Shown piece by piece: positions 17,971 to 26,517 of a DNA stretch of 64,000 bases. Below the pieces are notes generated by a model. It saw nothing but the letters and a program-made list of their open reading frames with translations. It was not told where the DNA came from and searched no databases. The position numbers and the translations under genes were made by a program. Numbering within the stretch: the first letter of the stretch is position 1; every line of letters begins with the position of its first letter. Source of the DNA: Rugosimonospora africana (GTDB taxonomy: Bacteria; Actinomycetota; Actinomycetes; Mycobacteriales; Micromonosporaceae); assembly GCF_016862975.1 (NCBI RefSeq), contig NZ_BONZ01000039.1, positions 1 through 64,000 on the forward strand. The letters are read 5' to 3'.

Positions 17971-18064
17971 GACATGGAACGGCGCGGCCACCAAATGCGG
18001 ATTAATCCCGCCAAGCGGATCGCCTCGCCAACCCGAATCACACAACCACTGCGAGAGGCCCAAC

Positions 18065-18880
18065 ATGACGATGTCCCCGCCCGCCTTGTCCGGGCAGAGC
18101 CACCGGATGTTGAACAAGGTGCCCGAGGTCACCATCTACTTCTGGATCATCAAGGTTCTGTGTACGACCGTTGGGGAGAGTTTCGCCGACTACATCAACG
18201 AAACCCTGGGCTTCGGGCTCACCAACACCACGCTGCTATTCTGCGCTGCGCTGGCTACGGTCCTGGTCGCCCAGTTCAGGCTGCGCCGGTATGTGCCTGC
18301 GGTCTACTGGCTCGCTGTTGTGCTCATCAGCGTCGTCGGCACGTTGCTGACTGACCAATTGACCGACGGTCAGGGCGTCCCGCTGTGGATCAGCACCACC
18401 GTGTTCGCCGTGCTGCTGGCTATCGTTTTCGCCGTCTGGTACGGCCGTGAACGCACTCTGTCGATTCACTCCATCAACACCAGGGCCCGCGAATCGTTCT
18501 ACTGGTTGACCGTCCTGGTCACCTTCGCACTGGGCACCGCTGCCGGTGACTGGACCCTGGATCTGACCGGTTGGGGCCCCGGCCCCTCGGTGCTGCTGCC
18601 GGCAGGTCTGATCGTCGCTGTTGTGGTGGCATGGCGGTTCGGCGCCGGCCCGGTGCTGTCCTTCTGGCTGGCCTACATCCTGACCCGTCCGTTGGGAGCC
18701 AACATCGGCGACTACCTCGCCTCCTCGCGCGACGAGGGAGGACTGGGCCTGGGCACTCTGGGCACGAGCGTCCTGTTTCTAGCCGGGATCCTGATCGCCG
18801 TCGTCTACCTCACGAAAACCCGCAAGGATCGGACCGAACTGGTCTACCACGGTACCGAGGAGACCCAGTCGATCACGTGA
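18065..18880 (+). CDS. COG4705-like integral membrane protein (copy 2)
   Basis: The 271-residue membrane protein is clearly homologous to the product at 8475. The first motif reads NKVPEVTIYFWIIKVL with GESFADYIN, and the second FYWLTVLVTFALGTAAGDWT, showing the same internal duplication. Another shared block is LAYILTRPLGANIGDYL near residue 215. Hydrophobic helices cover most of the chain. It is divergent from the BlaI/M56 pair and shares its double operator. That makes it the best candidate for the direct target of this repressor. Function of the family is unknown to me. Confidence 0.8.
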   Translation: MTMSPPALSGQSHRMLNKVPEVTIYFWIIKVLCTTVGESFADYINETLGFGLTNTTLLFCAALATVLVAQFRLRRYVPAVYWLAVVLISVVGTLLTDQLTDGQGVPLWISTTVFAVLLAIVFAVWYGRERTLSIHSINTRARESFYWLTVLVTFALGTAAGDWTLDLTGWGPGPSVLLPAGLIVAVVVAWRFGAGPVLSFWLAYILTRPLGANIGDYLASSRDEGGLGLGTLGTSVLFLAGILIAVVYLTKTRKDRTELVYHGTEETQSIT

Positions 18881-19136
18881 CGAATCACGCCGGTCGGTCC
18901 GAACGCAGATTTCTCTACCGTTCGGCAAGATGAGGAGGGCCGTGGCCATCCGCTGCGGCCCTCCTCCACGCCTAGGCCCAGCCGCTGGGCGGCCGTCGAC
19001 TACCGCGCTAGCAAATGAGAGATGCCCACGTCGCCCTGCGGACACGACTACATCGCCACGCTGCTGCGTAAGCGAATGGGCGCCGAAGTGTTGTTCTCTT
19101 ACGAGGCCGGTCGGACGCCGCTGATTGAGCCCACCA

Positions 19137-19250
19137 TCACGCCCAGGACGGCGACGACCATTTGGCTGATGGACACCGGCCCGGCCAGGACGATCTCCAA
19201 CGGATGCACCCACGAAATCGGCCCGTCCACCTGGATCGAAACGGTCCCAG
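19137..19250 (-). pseudogene. Possible relic of an ABC-2 type permease
   Basis: One minus-strand frame reads LAGPVSISQMVVAVLGVMVGS before running into a stop-containing segment. It resembles the hydrophobic 'A-Q-L-x-V-A-V-L-G-V-L-V' helix of actinobacterial ABC-2 permeases, and it lies directly downstream of the truncated ATPase, where a permease gene would be expected. The match is short and only suggestive. Confidence 0.3.
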
Positions 19251-19255
19251 CGGCG

Positions 19256-19612
19256 CTACATCGCCCAGGCGATCAGGGAAACCTCGCCGACCCGCCGCTT
19301 CGGTAGGTTGTTGGTCTGCGCCAGGCACAGCAGGTGGTGGTACGCAGAACGTCCACCATGGATGGCCTTCGCGTCCAGCAACGCACCAACCTCCCGCATC
19401 GGGTTGTCCAGCTGCCGGAATGGCTTGCCGCCAATGGTGACCCGGCCGCCGGTCGGCGTGTCCAGACCCAGGATCATGCGCATCGTGGTGGACTTCCCGG
19501 CCCCGTTGGGCCCCAGGAACCCGGTCACCTGCCCAGGTCTGACAGTGAACGACAGCTGATCGACAGCGACCCGCTCGCCGTACCGCTTGGTGAGGCCAAC
19601 AGCCTCAATCAT
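19256..19612 (-). pseudogene. Truncated ABC-transporter ATPase
   Basis: From ATG 19612 the frame gives 118 residues: [14 protein letters not shown], Walker [17 protein letters not shown], the beta-strand region [14 protein letters not shown] and [20 protein letters not shown]. It then ends at TGA before the ABC signature, Walker B and H-loop. A full DrrA-like ATPase is about 300 residues, so this cannot hydrolyse ATP. The same family left the smaller relic at 9590-9750. Confidence 0.8.
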
Positions 19613-19844
19613 GACTACAGATCCCCTCGATCTCGGGCACGGCGACCGTGCACCAACGATGGTTATGACGACCAGAGACGTGCTTGCGCTCGCCTCGCGG
19701 CATCGCGCACCGTACCGGCCCATTCCTGAGAACCGACGAGAAAGCGACGCCGCACCCGGCGTGGAGCCGTAAGCCCCACGGGCTGTGTGCATCGATTCGT
19801 CCTACATGGATGACCGAGGCCCGTCGCGTCCGCCACCAAGACCC

Positions 19845-19857
19845 TACAAGATGTAGT
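19845..19857. promoter_or_regulatory. Distal BlaI-type dyad (CTACA-AGA-TGTAG)
   Basis: Five-base perfect inverted repeat inside CCCTACA-N3-TGTAGTGTA, matching the element at 525-543 at all positions except the spacer. It is about 160 bp upstream of the third repressor gene, as the first is upstream of copy 1, indicating a conserved two-site promoter layout. Confidence 0.45.
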
Positions 19858-19972
19858 GTATGGGTTCGGCTAGCGGGCGAGGTCGGCATCACCGAGACGG
19901 ATATCAGCCCGATTCATGCTGTTTGGCCCCACCAGTCCCCCAAACCGACAACATGGTTCACGTAGTACGATC

Positions 19973-20002
19973 GAATCTACTACGATGGAATGTAGTAGAT
20001 TC
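19973..20002. promoter_or_regulatory. BlaI-type operator with 11-bp arms
   Basis: GAATCTACTAC (19973-19983) and GTAGTAGATTC (19992-20002) form a perfect inverted repeat with an 8-base spacer, ending 16 bases before the start codon of the third repressor. It is the most extended version of the TACTAC/GTAGTA dyad in this window. Confidence 0.75.
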
Positions 20003-20018
20003 AATATATGGGGTGGAC

Positions 20019-20438
20019 GTGAAGCAGCGGCGTGGCTACGGCGATCTGGCCCAAGAGATCTTGGACCTGGTCGGGCAGTCCGGCACGCCGATGACTCCTG
20101 CCCGGGTGCGTGACGCCCTCGACGGGCGACTGGCCTACACGACCGTCATGACGGTGATGGCCCGGCTCCACGATCAATGCCTGCTGGCGCGCGAGCGGGC
20201 CGGACGGGCGTTCGCGTATACCGTTCTCAGGGATGCGGCCATGGTCACCGCCCGACGGATGCACCGTCTGCTGGATATCGAGCAGGACCGAGCCGGAGTG
20301 CTCGCTCGTTTCGTCGACGGGTTGAACACCGATGACGAACGGCTTCTGCGGGGGCTACTTCAGCAAATCATCGCCGAACGAAGCGGCTCGACCTCGACCG
20401 ACGAGTACGGTTCGTCCACCGGGGAGCAGCGTGAATAG
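20019..20438 (+). CDS. BlaI/MecI/CopY-family repressor (copy 3)
   Basis: The 139-residue protein is nearly identical in layout to copy 1 (KQRRGYGDLAQEILDLVGQSG, YTTVMTVMARLHDQ). The start is GTG 20019 by alignment with copy 1; GTG 20013 is an alternative. It overlaps the start of the M56 gene by eight bases. Because that M56 gene is frameshifted, this repressor may now be constitutively active or may be controlled by one of the other two peptidases. Confidence 0.88.
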   Translation: MKQRRGYGDLAQEILDLVGQSGTPMTPARVRDALDGRLAYTTVMTVMARLHDQCLLARERAGRAFAYTVLRDAAMVTARRMHRLLDIEQDRAGVLARFVDGLNTDDERLLRGLLQQIIAERSGSTSTDEYGSSTGEQRE

Positions 20439-21202
20439 CGCCGTCATCGCTTCGTTGGCCGCGTGTCTGGCCTTTGCCCTGGCCGGTCCGTACCTGGCAC
20501 GGGAGCTGCCGCCGCACCTTGCCGTGCGGCTTCTGATGCCCAGTGCGCTACTGGCCGCAGGCACCTCGGTTTTCGTCCTGACCACCGTGGCGTTCGCCTG
20601 GATAGGTCAGGTCGCCGAGGTCGACACCTGGTCTCCACAAACTCTGCATCTACTGGACCCGATTCCCACGCCTTACACGGTGGCGACGGGAGTGTTGCTG
20701 GTAGCCATAGCGCTGTGGACCCTACGCAGCGTGGTGCGCACCCGCTGGGCAATACTGGCCGCGTCTCGTGCCTGGCAACACCTTGATCCCGGCGATGATG
20801 CACCCCTCGTGCTCGTCGACAGTGTGCAGCCGGAGGCATTCACCACCACGGGGTTACGCCCGCGGACCGTCATCACCACCGGCATGCTCGCGGCCCTCGA
20901 CGGGCCGAGGCGGCAGGTCCTGCTGGCCCATGAACGCTCCCACCGCCTACACCGCCATACCTGGTGGACCCTGGCCGCCGATCTGGCCGCCGCGGTCAAC
21001 CTCCCTGCTGCGCCCCACCGCGCGGGCCATTCGCGAGGCGACCGAGCGGTGGGCCGACGAGGATGCCGCCCGGGACAACGACCGGCGTCTGGTCGCCGAA
21101 ACCATCGCCCAAGTCGCGCTGTTGGGGCGAGACTCGCCCGCGCCCGGCGCGGTCGCCCGCGCCACCGGCGGTCAGGTACCTAAGCCCGTGATCTTTAGCT
21201 GA
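20431..21202 (+). pseudogene. Frameshifted, truncated M56 metallopeptidase (copy 3)
   Basis: The frame from GTG 20431 matches the intact peptidases through the zinc motif (LLAHERSHRLHRH) and ADLAAAVN. At about 21000 an extra base (AACCTCCCTGCTGC here, AACCCGCTGCTGC in copy 1) shifts the frame. The correct sequence (LLRPTARAIREATERWADEDAA) continues in another frame and stops early at 21202. The last 70 residues, including the final helix, are missing. It is probably non-functional unless rescued by frameshifting. Confidence 0.8.
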
Positions 21203-21312
21203 GCAGGACTGGCGTGGCGCTCCCGCGCGAGCCCTCGTCGGCGATCCTCCCCAACGTGTGCGACGCCGAAACACTGCCCGAGCCTCTCTCGTGACCCCTG
21301 AAGGGCTGACCC

Positions 21313-22308
21313 ATGACACACCTGACGTATCTGCAAGCCATCTTCATCGGCGCATTGCAAGGCGTCACCGAACTCTTCCCGGTCTCCAGCCTCGGTCATA
21401 GTGTCCTCATCCCGGCACTGATCGGCGGTTCCTGGGCGGACAACCTGAGCATGACCGCCACGGCCTCGCCATATCTCGCTTTCCTCGTCGCAGTACATGT
21501 CGCCACCGCCATAGCTCTCGTGATCTTCTTCCGTCATGACTGGGTCCGCATCATCATCGGCTTGGTTACCTCCATTCGCGATCGCCGCATCAGCACGACC
21601 TATCAACGACTGGCCTGGCTGCTGATCATCGCGACCATCCCCGTCGGCATCGCCGGTATCGCCTTGGACCACCTGGTCCGCACCACTCTCGGCAGACCCG
21701 TACCAGCAGCGACCTTCCTCATCATCAACGGTGTTGTCTTGCTTGCCGTGGAGCGCCTACGCGGGCGCCGCGACTCCACCGTCGCACGGCCGGTTCCCGT
21801 CGGTAGCCGGGCACACGGTGGTGGGCTTGGTCAGGTCTACGCCGCCAGCGGATACATGGGCGCGTCGACTACCACGTCTGCGCACGACGGGACTAGCAAA
21901 TCCCCGATCGATTCTGACGAGCGTCTGGCCCGGCTGGGCTGGATCGAGGGCACCGCGATCGGGGCCGCGCAGATCCTGGCTCTGCTCCCAGGCATCAGCC
22001 GATCGGGTTCCACCATCGTCGCCGGGCTGATCCGTGGCCTGACTCACGAGGACGCAGCCAGGTTCGCCTTCCTCCTCGCGACTCCGGCCATCGCTGGCGC
22101 CGGCGTGTTCAAGCTTCCAGAGCTTGCCGGGCCGACCGGCCACGGCATCCTCGGTCAGGTACTGGCCGGCAGTCTCGTTGCCGGCGTGGGTGCCTACCTG
22201 TCGCTACGATTCCTCACCCGCTACTTCCAGACCCGCACGCTGACCCCGTTCGCGGTCTACTGCATGGTCGGCGGCATCGCAAGCCTCGTCTGGCTCATCG
22301 CTACCTGA
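21313..22308 (+). CDS. uppP: Undecaprenyl-diphosphatase UppP/BacA, long form (copy B)
   Basis: The integral membrane phosphatase has 331 residues. The first catalytic motif is QGVTELFPVSSLGHS and the second LPGISRSGSTIVAGLIRGL. It is about 50 residues longer than usual because of a polar insertion (residues about 140-205, rich in Gly, Ser and Thr) between helices. It follows the third BlaI/M56 pair by about 110 bp on the same strand and is likely in its regulon. It would recycle undecaprenyl pyrophosphate and protect against bacitracin-like drugs. The first BlaI/M56 pair carries only a relic of such a gene at the same place. Confidence 0.93.
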   Translation: MTHLTYLQAIFIGALQGVTELFPVSSLGHSVLIPALIGGSWADNLSMTATASPYLAFLVAVHVATAIALVIFFRHDWVRIIIGLVTSIRDRRISTTYQRLAWLLIIATIPVGIAGIALDHLVRTTLGRPVPAATFLIINGVVLLAVERLRGRRDSTVARPVPVGSRAHGGGLGQVYAASGYMGASTTTSAHDGTSKSPIDSDERLARLGWIEGTAIGAAQILALLPGISRSGSTIVAGLIRGLTHEDAARFAFLLATPAIAGAGVFKLPELAGPTGHGILGQVLAGSLVAGVGAYLSLRFLTRYFQTRTLTPFAVYCMVGGIASLVWLIAT

Positions 22309-22368
22309 GCATCGGCAGATCGTGCCGAACGTAGGGGCGACCGAACGGGGCCTTCCCGCGCTCGGCCT

Positions 22369-23049
22369 TTACCCTGTGATGTTCCGCTCGCCCGGCCGGA
22401 CCAGTCCGTATTCATAGGCGGCGATGACGAGCTGCGCGCGGTCGTGTGCGTCGAGTTTGGTCATGCCGCGGCTAACGTGGGTCTTGACGGTGGCTGGACT
22501 GAGTCGCAGGTGGGCGGCGATCTCGCCATTGGTCATTCCGCGCCCGACCAGGCCGAGTACCTCGGTTTCCCGTTCGGTGAGGCCGGCCACTGTGGCCGGG
22601 AGCAGACCTGGGCCGGCGGGCTGGCGGGTGTACTGATCGATCAGCCGGCGGGTGATGTTGGGGGTGAGTAGTGCGTCCCCTTCGGCCACGACATGGATGG
22701 CCTTACGGAGATCCGCCGGGTCGGTGTCCTTGAGCAGGAATCCGCTCGCGCCGGCGCGTAGCGCGTCGAAGATGTACTCGTCAGTGTCGAACGTGGTCAG
22801 CATGATGACGCGGAGGTGTGCGGTGTCTGGTGCCGCCAGCAGTTGGCGGGTGGCCTGAATGCCGTCCAGTCCGGGCATCCGGATGTCCATGAGCAGGATG
22901 TCGGGCCGTAGCGAGGGAGCCAGTTGCACAGCATGCTGGCCGGTGACCGCCTCGCCGACCACGGTCAGGTCGGGGTCGCGGTCGACCAGGACGCGCAGGC
23001 CGGCCCGAATCACGGCTTGGTCATCGACGATCATCACCCGGATGTTCAT
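22369..23049 (-). CDS. NarL/LuxR-family response regulator
   Basis: The 226-residue regulator has an N-terminal receiver domain with acidic DD at residues 9-10, phosphoacceptor Asp in DILLMDIRMPG near residue 55, the switch Thr and Lys (LLKD) near 105, and a C-terminal GerE helix-turn-helix (LTERETEVLGLVGRGMTNGEIAAHL). Its ATG overlaps the stop of the kinase gene (ATGA), so the two form a two-component system. Possible targets are the divergent membrane protein and multicopper oxidase genes. Confidence 0.93.
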   Translation of the reverse strand: MNIRVMIVDDQAVIRAGLRVLVDRDPDLTVVGEAVTGQHAVQLAPSLRPDILLMDIRMPGLDGIQATRQLLAAPDTAHLRVIMLTTFDTDEYIFDALRAGASGFLLKDTDPADLRKAIHVVAEGDALLTPNITRRLIDQYTRQPAGPGLLPATVAGLTERETEVLGLVGRGMTNGEIAAHLRLSPATVKTHVSRGMTKLDAHDRAQLVIAAYEYGLVRPGERNITG

Positions 23050-24263
23050 CGACCGGTTCCGGTATCCATACCGATGGGAAGGGCTGCCACCACCTGGAAG
23101 CCGCCCCCGGAACGGTCGCCCGCGAACAGCTGACCGCCCACCGCGGCCGCACGCTCGCGCATGCCGAGGATGCCGAAGCCGCCTTCTGGCGTGGACTGAT
23201 GCGGGCGTCGCACGTTGGTGCCACGGCCGTCGTCGAGAACCGACACGACAATCTCCGCGGGCCGGTAAGCGAGGTCGACGCTGACGGCTCGGGCTGCGGC
23301 ATGCTGAACGACGTTGGTGAGTGACTCCTGGAGGATGCGGTAAGCGGTCAGGTCGACCGCGGGTGGCAGCAGGTACGGTTCGCCCTGGCGGGTCAGGTCC
23401 ACCTGCAGCCCGGCGCGCCGTGCCGTCTCGATCAGCGAGTCCAGCTGCGCCAGGCCGGGCATCGGGGCGCGGTCGGCAGTCCTACGCCTGTCGGCGAGTG
23501 GGGCGGCCCGCAGCACCCCGACGGTGGCAGCCAGCTCGGCCCTGGCCTCACGGCACGAAGCACGGACTGCCTCCACGGCCTGGAGCGTGGTGGCCGGGTC
23601 GTCGGTGAGAGTGTCGGCCGCGACCGATGCCTGGATGGCGGCGCCGGCGAGGGTGTGCGCCAGCACATCGTGCAGTTCCCGCGCGATACGCAGCCGCTCC
23701 TCGGTGACCCGGCGATCGGCCTCCCGCTCGCGGTCGAGGACTGCGTACCGGGCCGCCGAGTCAGCCTCGCGAGCCAGAGCGCGGCGGCCGCGTATTGTCT
23801 CGCCGAGCAGAACCAGCGACCCCAGCAGGGCAGCCTGCGGCAGCAGCTGGATAGCTGACACAGTCACGCCGAGGTGGTCCTGGAACACGGTGAACAGCTC
23901 GGCCGTCGTCATGGCGAGGATGGCCGCGGAAACCGCCCACCGCAGATGACCGGCGACCGCCGCGGCGTACAGGGGCACAGCCAGCGGGATTACCGGCGAA
24001 ATCCCCGGGTTACCCACCGCATGGTAGATGACCAGCAGGATTATCGAGGCGAGCAGCACGCCGAGCGGTGTCCGGCCGCGTAACGGCAGCAGCGCCGCGA
24101 TAAGCACAGCGAACAGATACGCCGGCGCCCCCGGCGGCGCCCCTGGCTCCGCCGACACGAAAATGCGCATGCCGATGGCCAACGCGACCACCGCCGCCAA
24201 TCCGCACTCGGCCAGCACACCGAACACCGACCGGCCCGGGCCAGCTACCCCCACGCCGTCCAT
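23046..24263 (-). CDS. Sensor histidine kinase (HisKA_3 type)
   Basis: Kinase of about 405 residues from ATG 24263 (upstream in-frame starts are possible). Five or so membrane helices occupy residues 15-165, with no large extracellular loop, so sensing is probably within the membrane. The phosphoacceptor His is in RIARELHDVLAHTLAG. The HATPase_c domain has the N-box (LQESLTNVVQHA) and G-boxes (DDGRG, GGFGILGMRERAAAVGG). This is the NarX/DesK-like group. It pairs with the downstream response regulator. Confidence 0.92.
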   Translation of the reverse strand: MDGVGVAGPGRSVFGVLAECGLAAVVALAIGMRIFVSAEPGAPPGAPAYLFAVLIAALLPLRGRTPLGVLLASIILLVIYHAVGNPGISPVIPLAVPLYAAAVAGHLRWAVSAAILAMTTAELFTVFQDHLGVTVSAIQLLPQAALLGSLVLLGETIRGRRALAREADSAARYAVLDREREADRRVTEERLRIARELHDVLAHTLAGAAIQASVAADTLTDDPATTLQAVEAVRASCREARAELAATVGVLRAAPLADRRRTADRAPMPGLAQLDSLIETARRAGLQVDLTRQGEPYLLPPAVDLTAYRILQESLTNVVQHAAARAVSVDLAYRPAEIVVSVLDDGRGTNVRRPHQSTPEGGFGILGMRERAAAVGGQLFAGDRSGGGFQVVAALPIGMDTGTGR

Positions 24264-24305
24264 GGTCACACAGTAGGGCCTGGTCGACCCTGACGCGTCG
24301 ACCAA

Positions 24306-24350
24306 CTGGGGTAGCCGCACCAAGGCGCCTACCCCAGCCAGGGTAGGCGC
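24306..24350. promoter_or_regulatory. Triple GGGGTAG-type boxes in a divergent promoter
   Basis: CTGGGGTAG (24306-24314) and CTACCCCAG (24329-24337) form a perfect inverted repeat. The second box also pairs with 24341-24350 in a perfect 10-bp hairpin (GCGCCTACCC, loop of six, GGGTAGGCGC). The boxes lie between the leftward two-component genes and the rightward membrane protein/oxidase genes and are a plausible response-regulator site. Confidence 0.5.
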
Positions 24351-24404
24351 AAGTGCCATCCGCCAGGCGACGACCGGACGGAGCGAACCGGCAAGCCTGG
24401 CAGC

Positions 24405-24911
24405 ATGAACACCCCTACCGACGCCGACCGACCCGCACAGGGTCGCCCGGCCCCGATTCCGTCACCGGAACCCGCACCACCGCACCTCCCCACGGCGCCA
24501 CGGGTCGGACCGACGTTCTGTGCGTGGTGGCTGTTACGACTGTGGGTCACCCTCCAGGCTCTGGACGCCTTCCTGCAGCCAGTGTTCGAAGGACGATTCC
24601 TGTCCGGCGACTACGCGATGCTCAGCCTGCACCGGACGAACGCAACCTACGTCGGGGTCCTGTCGGTCAGCCTGCCCGTCGTCGCGGTCGTCGCCTGGCG
24701 GGTCTCCCAGGTCCCCGGGCGCATCGTGCTGGGCATGGCGGCGCTCGCGCCGCTCGCGGCGCTGCAGATCGTCCTGGGCTTCAGCCGAACACTGGGCATC
24801 CACGTACCGCTCGGCGTCGCCATCCTCGGGCTGTCCGGCTGGCTGACCGTGTGGATGTGGACCCATCACCCGGCCGGGAAGCGGATGGCTACCACGCCGG
24901 GGCAGCGGTGA
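24405..24911 (+). CDS. Small four-helix membrane protein of unknown family
   Basis: The 168-residue protein has a Pro-rich cytoplasmic N-terminus (residues 1-35) and about four hydrophobic helices (near 40-60, 80-100, 105-125 and 130-150). Its stop overlaps the GTG of the multicopper oxidase (GTGA), so it is coupled to it. I do not recognise the family. By context it may anchor the oxidase, deliver electrons or copper, or act in the same envelope stress response. Confidence 0.75.
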   Translation: MNTPTDADRPAQGRPAPIPSPEPAPPHLPTAPRVGPTFCAWWLLRLWVTLQALDAFLQPVFEGRFLSGDYAMLSLHRTNATYVGVLSVSLPVVAVVAWRVSQVPGRIVLGMAALAPLAALQIVLGFSRTLGIHVPLGVAILGLSGWLTVWMWTHHPAGKRMATTPGQR

Positions 24912-26500
24912 GCGCCCCACCCGGCGAACGCCTGTCACGGCGCCGCCTGCTGGGCCTCGCCGGTGGCGCCGGGATCGCCGCCGCGGTCGGGTTCACCGTC
25001 CCGATCCTGTCCCGACAGGACCAGACCGGAAAGCTGCTACCCAGCCAGATCCCGCTGCCGCGGCCATTCCAGGTACCGCTACCCGTCCCGCCAATGCTCG
25101 CGCCGGGCCGGCATCCGGACTTTCCCGGCGCGGACTTCTTCGAAATCAGGCAGCTGGTCACCCGGCAGGAGATCCTGCCCGGGGTACCGACCGAAATCTG
25201 GGGCTACAACGGCACCTTCCCAGGCCCCACGCTCACGTCCCGCTCCGGCGTGCGTACCGTGGTCCGCCACCACAACAATCTGAACGTACCCACCGTGACT
25301 CACCTGCACGGCGGCCACACCCCGCCAGGCAGCGACGGCTTCCCCACCGACCTGCTCTACCCGCAGACCCACCCCGGCCTACCCATGAACGCCATGCCCG
25401 GCATGGCGACGATGGGAAAACCGGACCCACAGGCACACACCACGACCGGAAAACGGGACTACCACTACCCGATGACGCAACGCGCGGCCACACTGTGGTA
25501 CCACGACCACCGGATGAACTTCACCGCGCAGTCGGTCTACCGCGGACTCGCCGGCTTCCACCTCGTCCACGACGCCGAGGAAGCACGCATCCCGCTGCCC
25601 GACGCCGACCGCGACATCCCCCTCATGATCGCCGACCGGTCATTCGCCGCCGACGGCTCGCTGCTCTACCCGGCGCTCGACCCGACAACCCTGACCACGC
25701 CCGGCACCACCGACCCGTACATGGGCGGAGTACTCGGCGACGTCATCCTGGTCAACGGCGCACCATGGCCAGTGCTGGACGTCGCCGCCGTCCGGTACCG
25801 CTTCCGGCTGCTCAACGCCTCCAACGCCCGCCGGTACCAACTGACACTGTCCCCACCACCGGCAGACGGCACAGCGTTCATCCAGATCGGCTCGGACGGC
25901 GGCCTCCTGGCCAACCCGGTCCACCACACCACCATCGACATCGCCCCTGCGGAACGGTTCGACGTCGTCATCGACTTCTCCCGATACACCACCGGACAGG
26001 AAATAACACTCACCAACCAGCTCGGCTCCGAGACCACGGCACGCGTCATGCGCTTCCGAGTGGCCCGCCGCGAGGCCGACGGAAGCAACGTTCCCGACCA
26101 ACTGTCCACAATGGAGCATATCCCGGTCAGTCAGGCTCAGCAGACTCGTAGCTTCAGCTTCCAAAACCACGACCGCCGCACCTGGACCATCAACAGCAAA
26201 GAATTCGACCCAACGCACCCGATCGCCACACCACGGCTCGATGCCACCGAGATCTGGCGGTTCACCACCGACCTCCATCACTCGATACACCTGCACCTCG
26301 TCCAGTTCCAGGTCATAGCCCGCAACGGGAAGCCACCCGGCGCATACGACGCAGGCTGGAAAGACACCATCGACCTCAAACCAGCCGAGGAAGCCGCCAT
26401 CATCGCCCGGTTCACCGACTACCCCGGCAGGTACGTGATGCACTGCCACAACCTGGAACACGAGGACATGGCGATGATGACGACATTCACCGTCACCTGA
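24908..26500 (+). CDS. Tat-exported multicopper oxidase
   Basis: The enzyme is 530 residues with a twin-arginine signal (ERLSRRRLLGLAGGAG). Three cupredoxin domains carry all four copper-binding motifs: HLHGGHTPP near residue 140, WYHDHRM near 197, HSIHLHLVQF near 457 and HCHNLEHEDMAMM near 512. It therefore has a complete T1 site (Met axial ligand) and trinuclear cluster. The layout resembles CotA/bilirubin oxidase and CueO-like enzymes that oxidise phenols or cuprous copper outside the membrane. No Met-rich CueO insertion is evident. It is coupled to the small membrane protein and divergent from a two-component system, which may sense copper or oxidative stress. Confidence 0.93.
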   Translation: MSAPPGERLSRRRLLGLAGGAGIAAAVGFTVPILSRQDQTGKLLPSQIPLPRPFQVPLPVPPMLAPGRHPDFPGADFFEIRQLVTRQEILPGVPTEIWGYNGTFPGPTLTSRSGVRTVVRHHNNLNVPTVTHLHGGHTPPGSDGFPTDLLYPQTHPGLPMNAMPGMATMGKPDPQAHTTTGKRDYHYPMTQRAATLWYHDHRMNFTAQSVYRGLAGFHLVHDAEEARIPLPDADRDIPLMIADRSFAADGSLLYPALDPTTLTTPGTTDPYMGGVLGDVILVNGAPWPVLDVAAVRYRFRLLNASNARRYQLTLSPPPADGTAFIQIGSDGGLLANPVHHTTIDIAPAERFDVVIDFSRYTTGQEITLTNQLGSETTARVMRFRVARREADGSNVPDQLSTMEHIPVSQAQQTRSFSFQNHDRRTWTINSKEFDPTHPIATPRLDATEIWRFTTDLHHSIHLHLVQFQVIARNGKPPGAYDAGWKDTIDLKPAEEAAIIARFTDYPGRYVMHCHNLEHEDMAMMTTFTVT

Positions 26501-26517
26501 CTTCAGCGACAGTCTGG

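Noticed and set aside
24353-24907. In-frame 5' extension of the multicopper oxidase
   Set aside because: The extension lies across another well-formed gene (24405-24911). The Tat signal starts right after GTG 24908, which overlaps the stop of the upstream gene.
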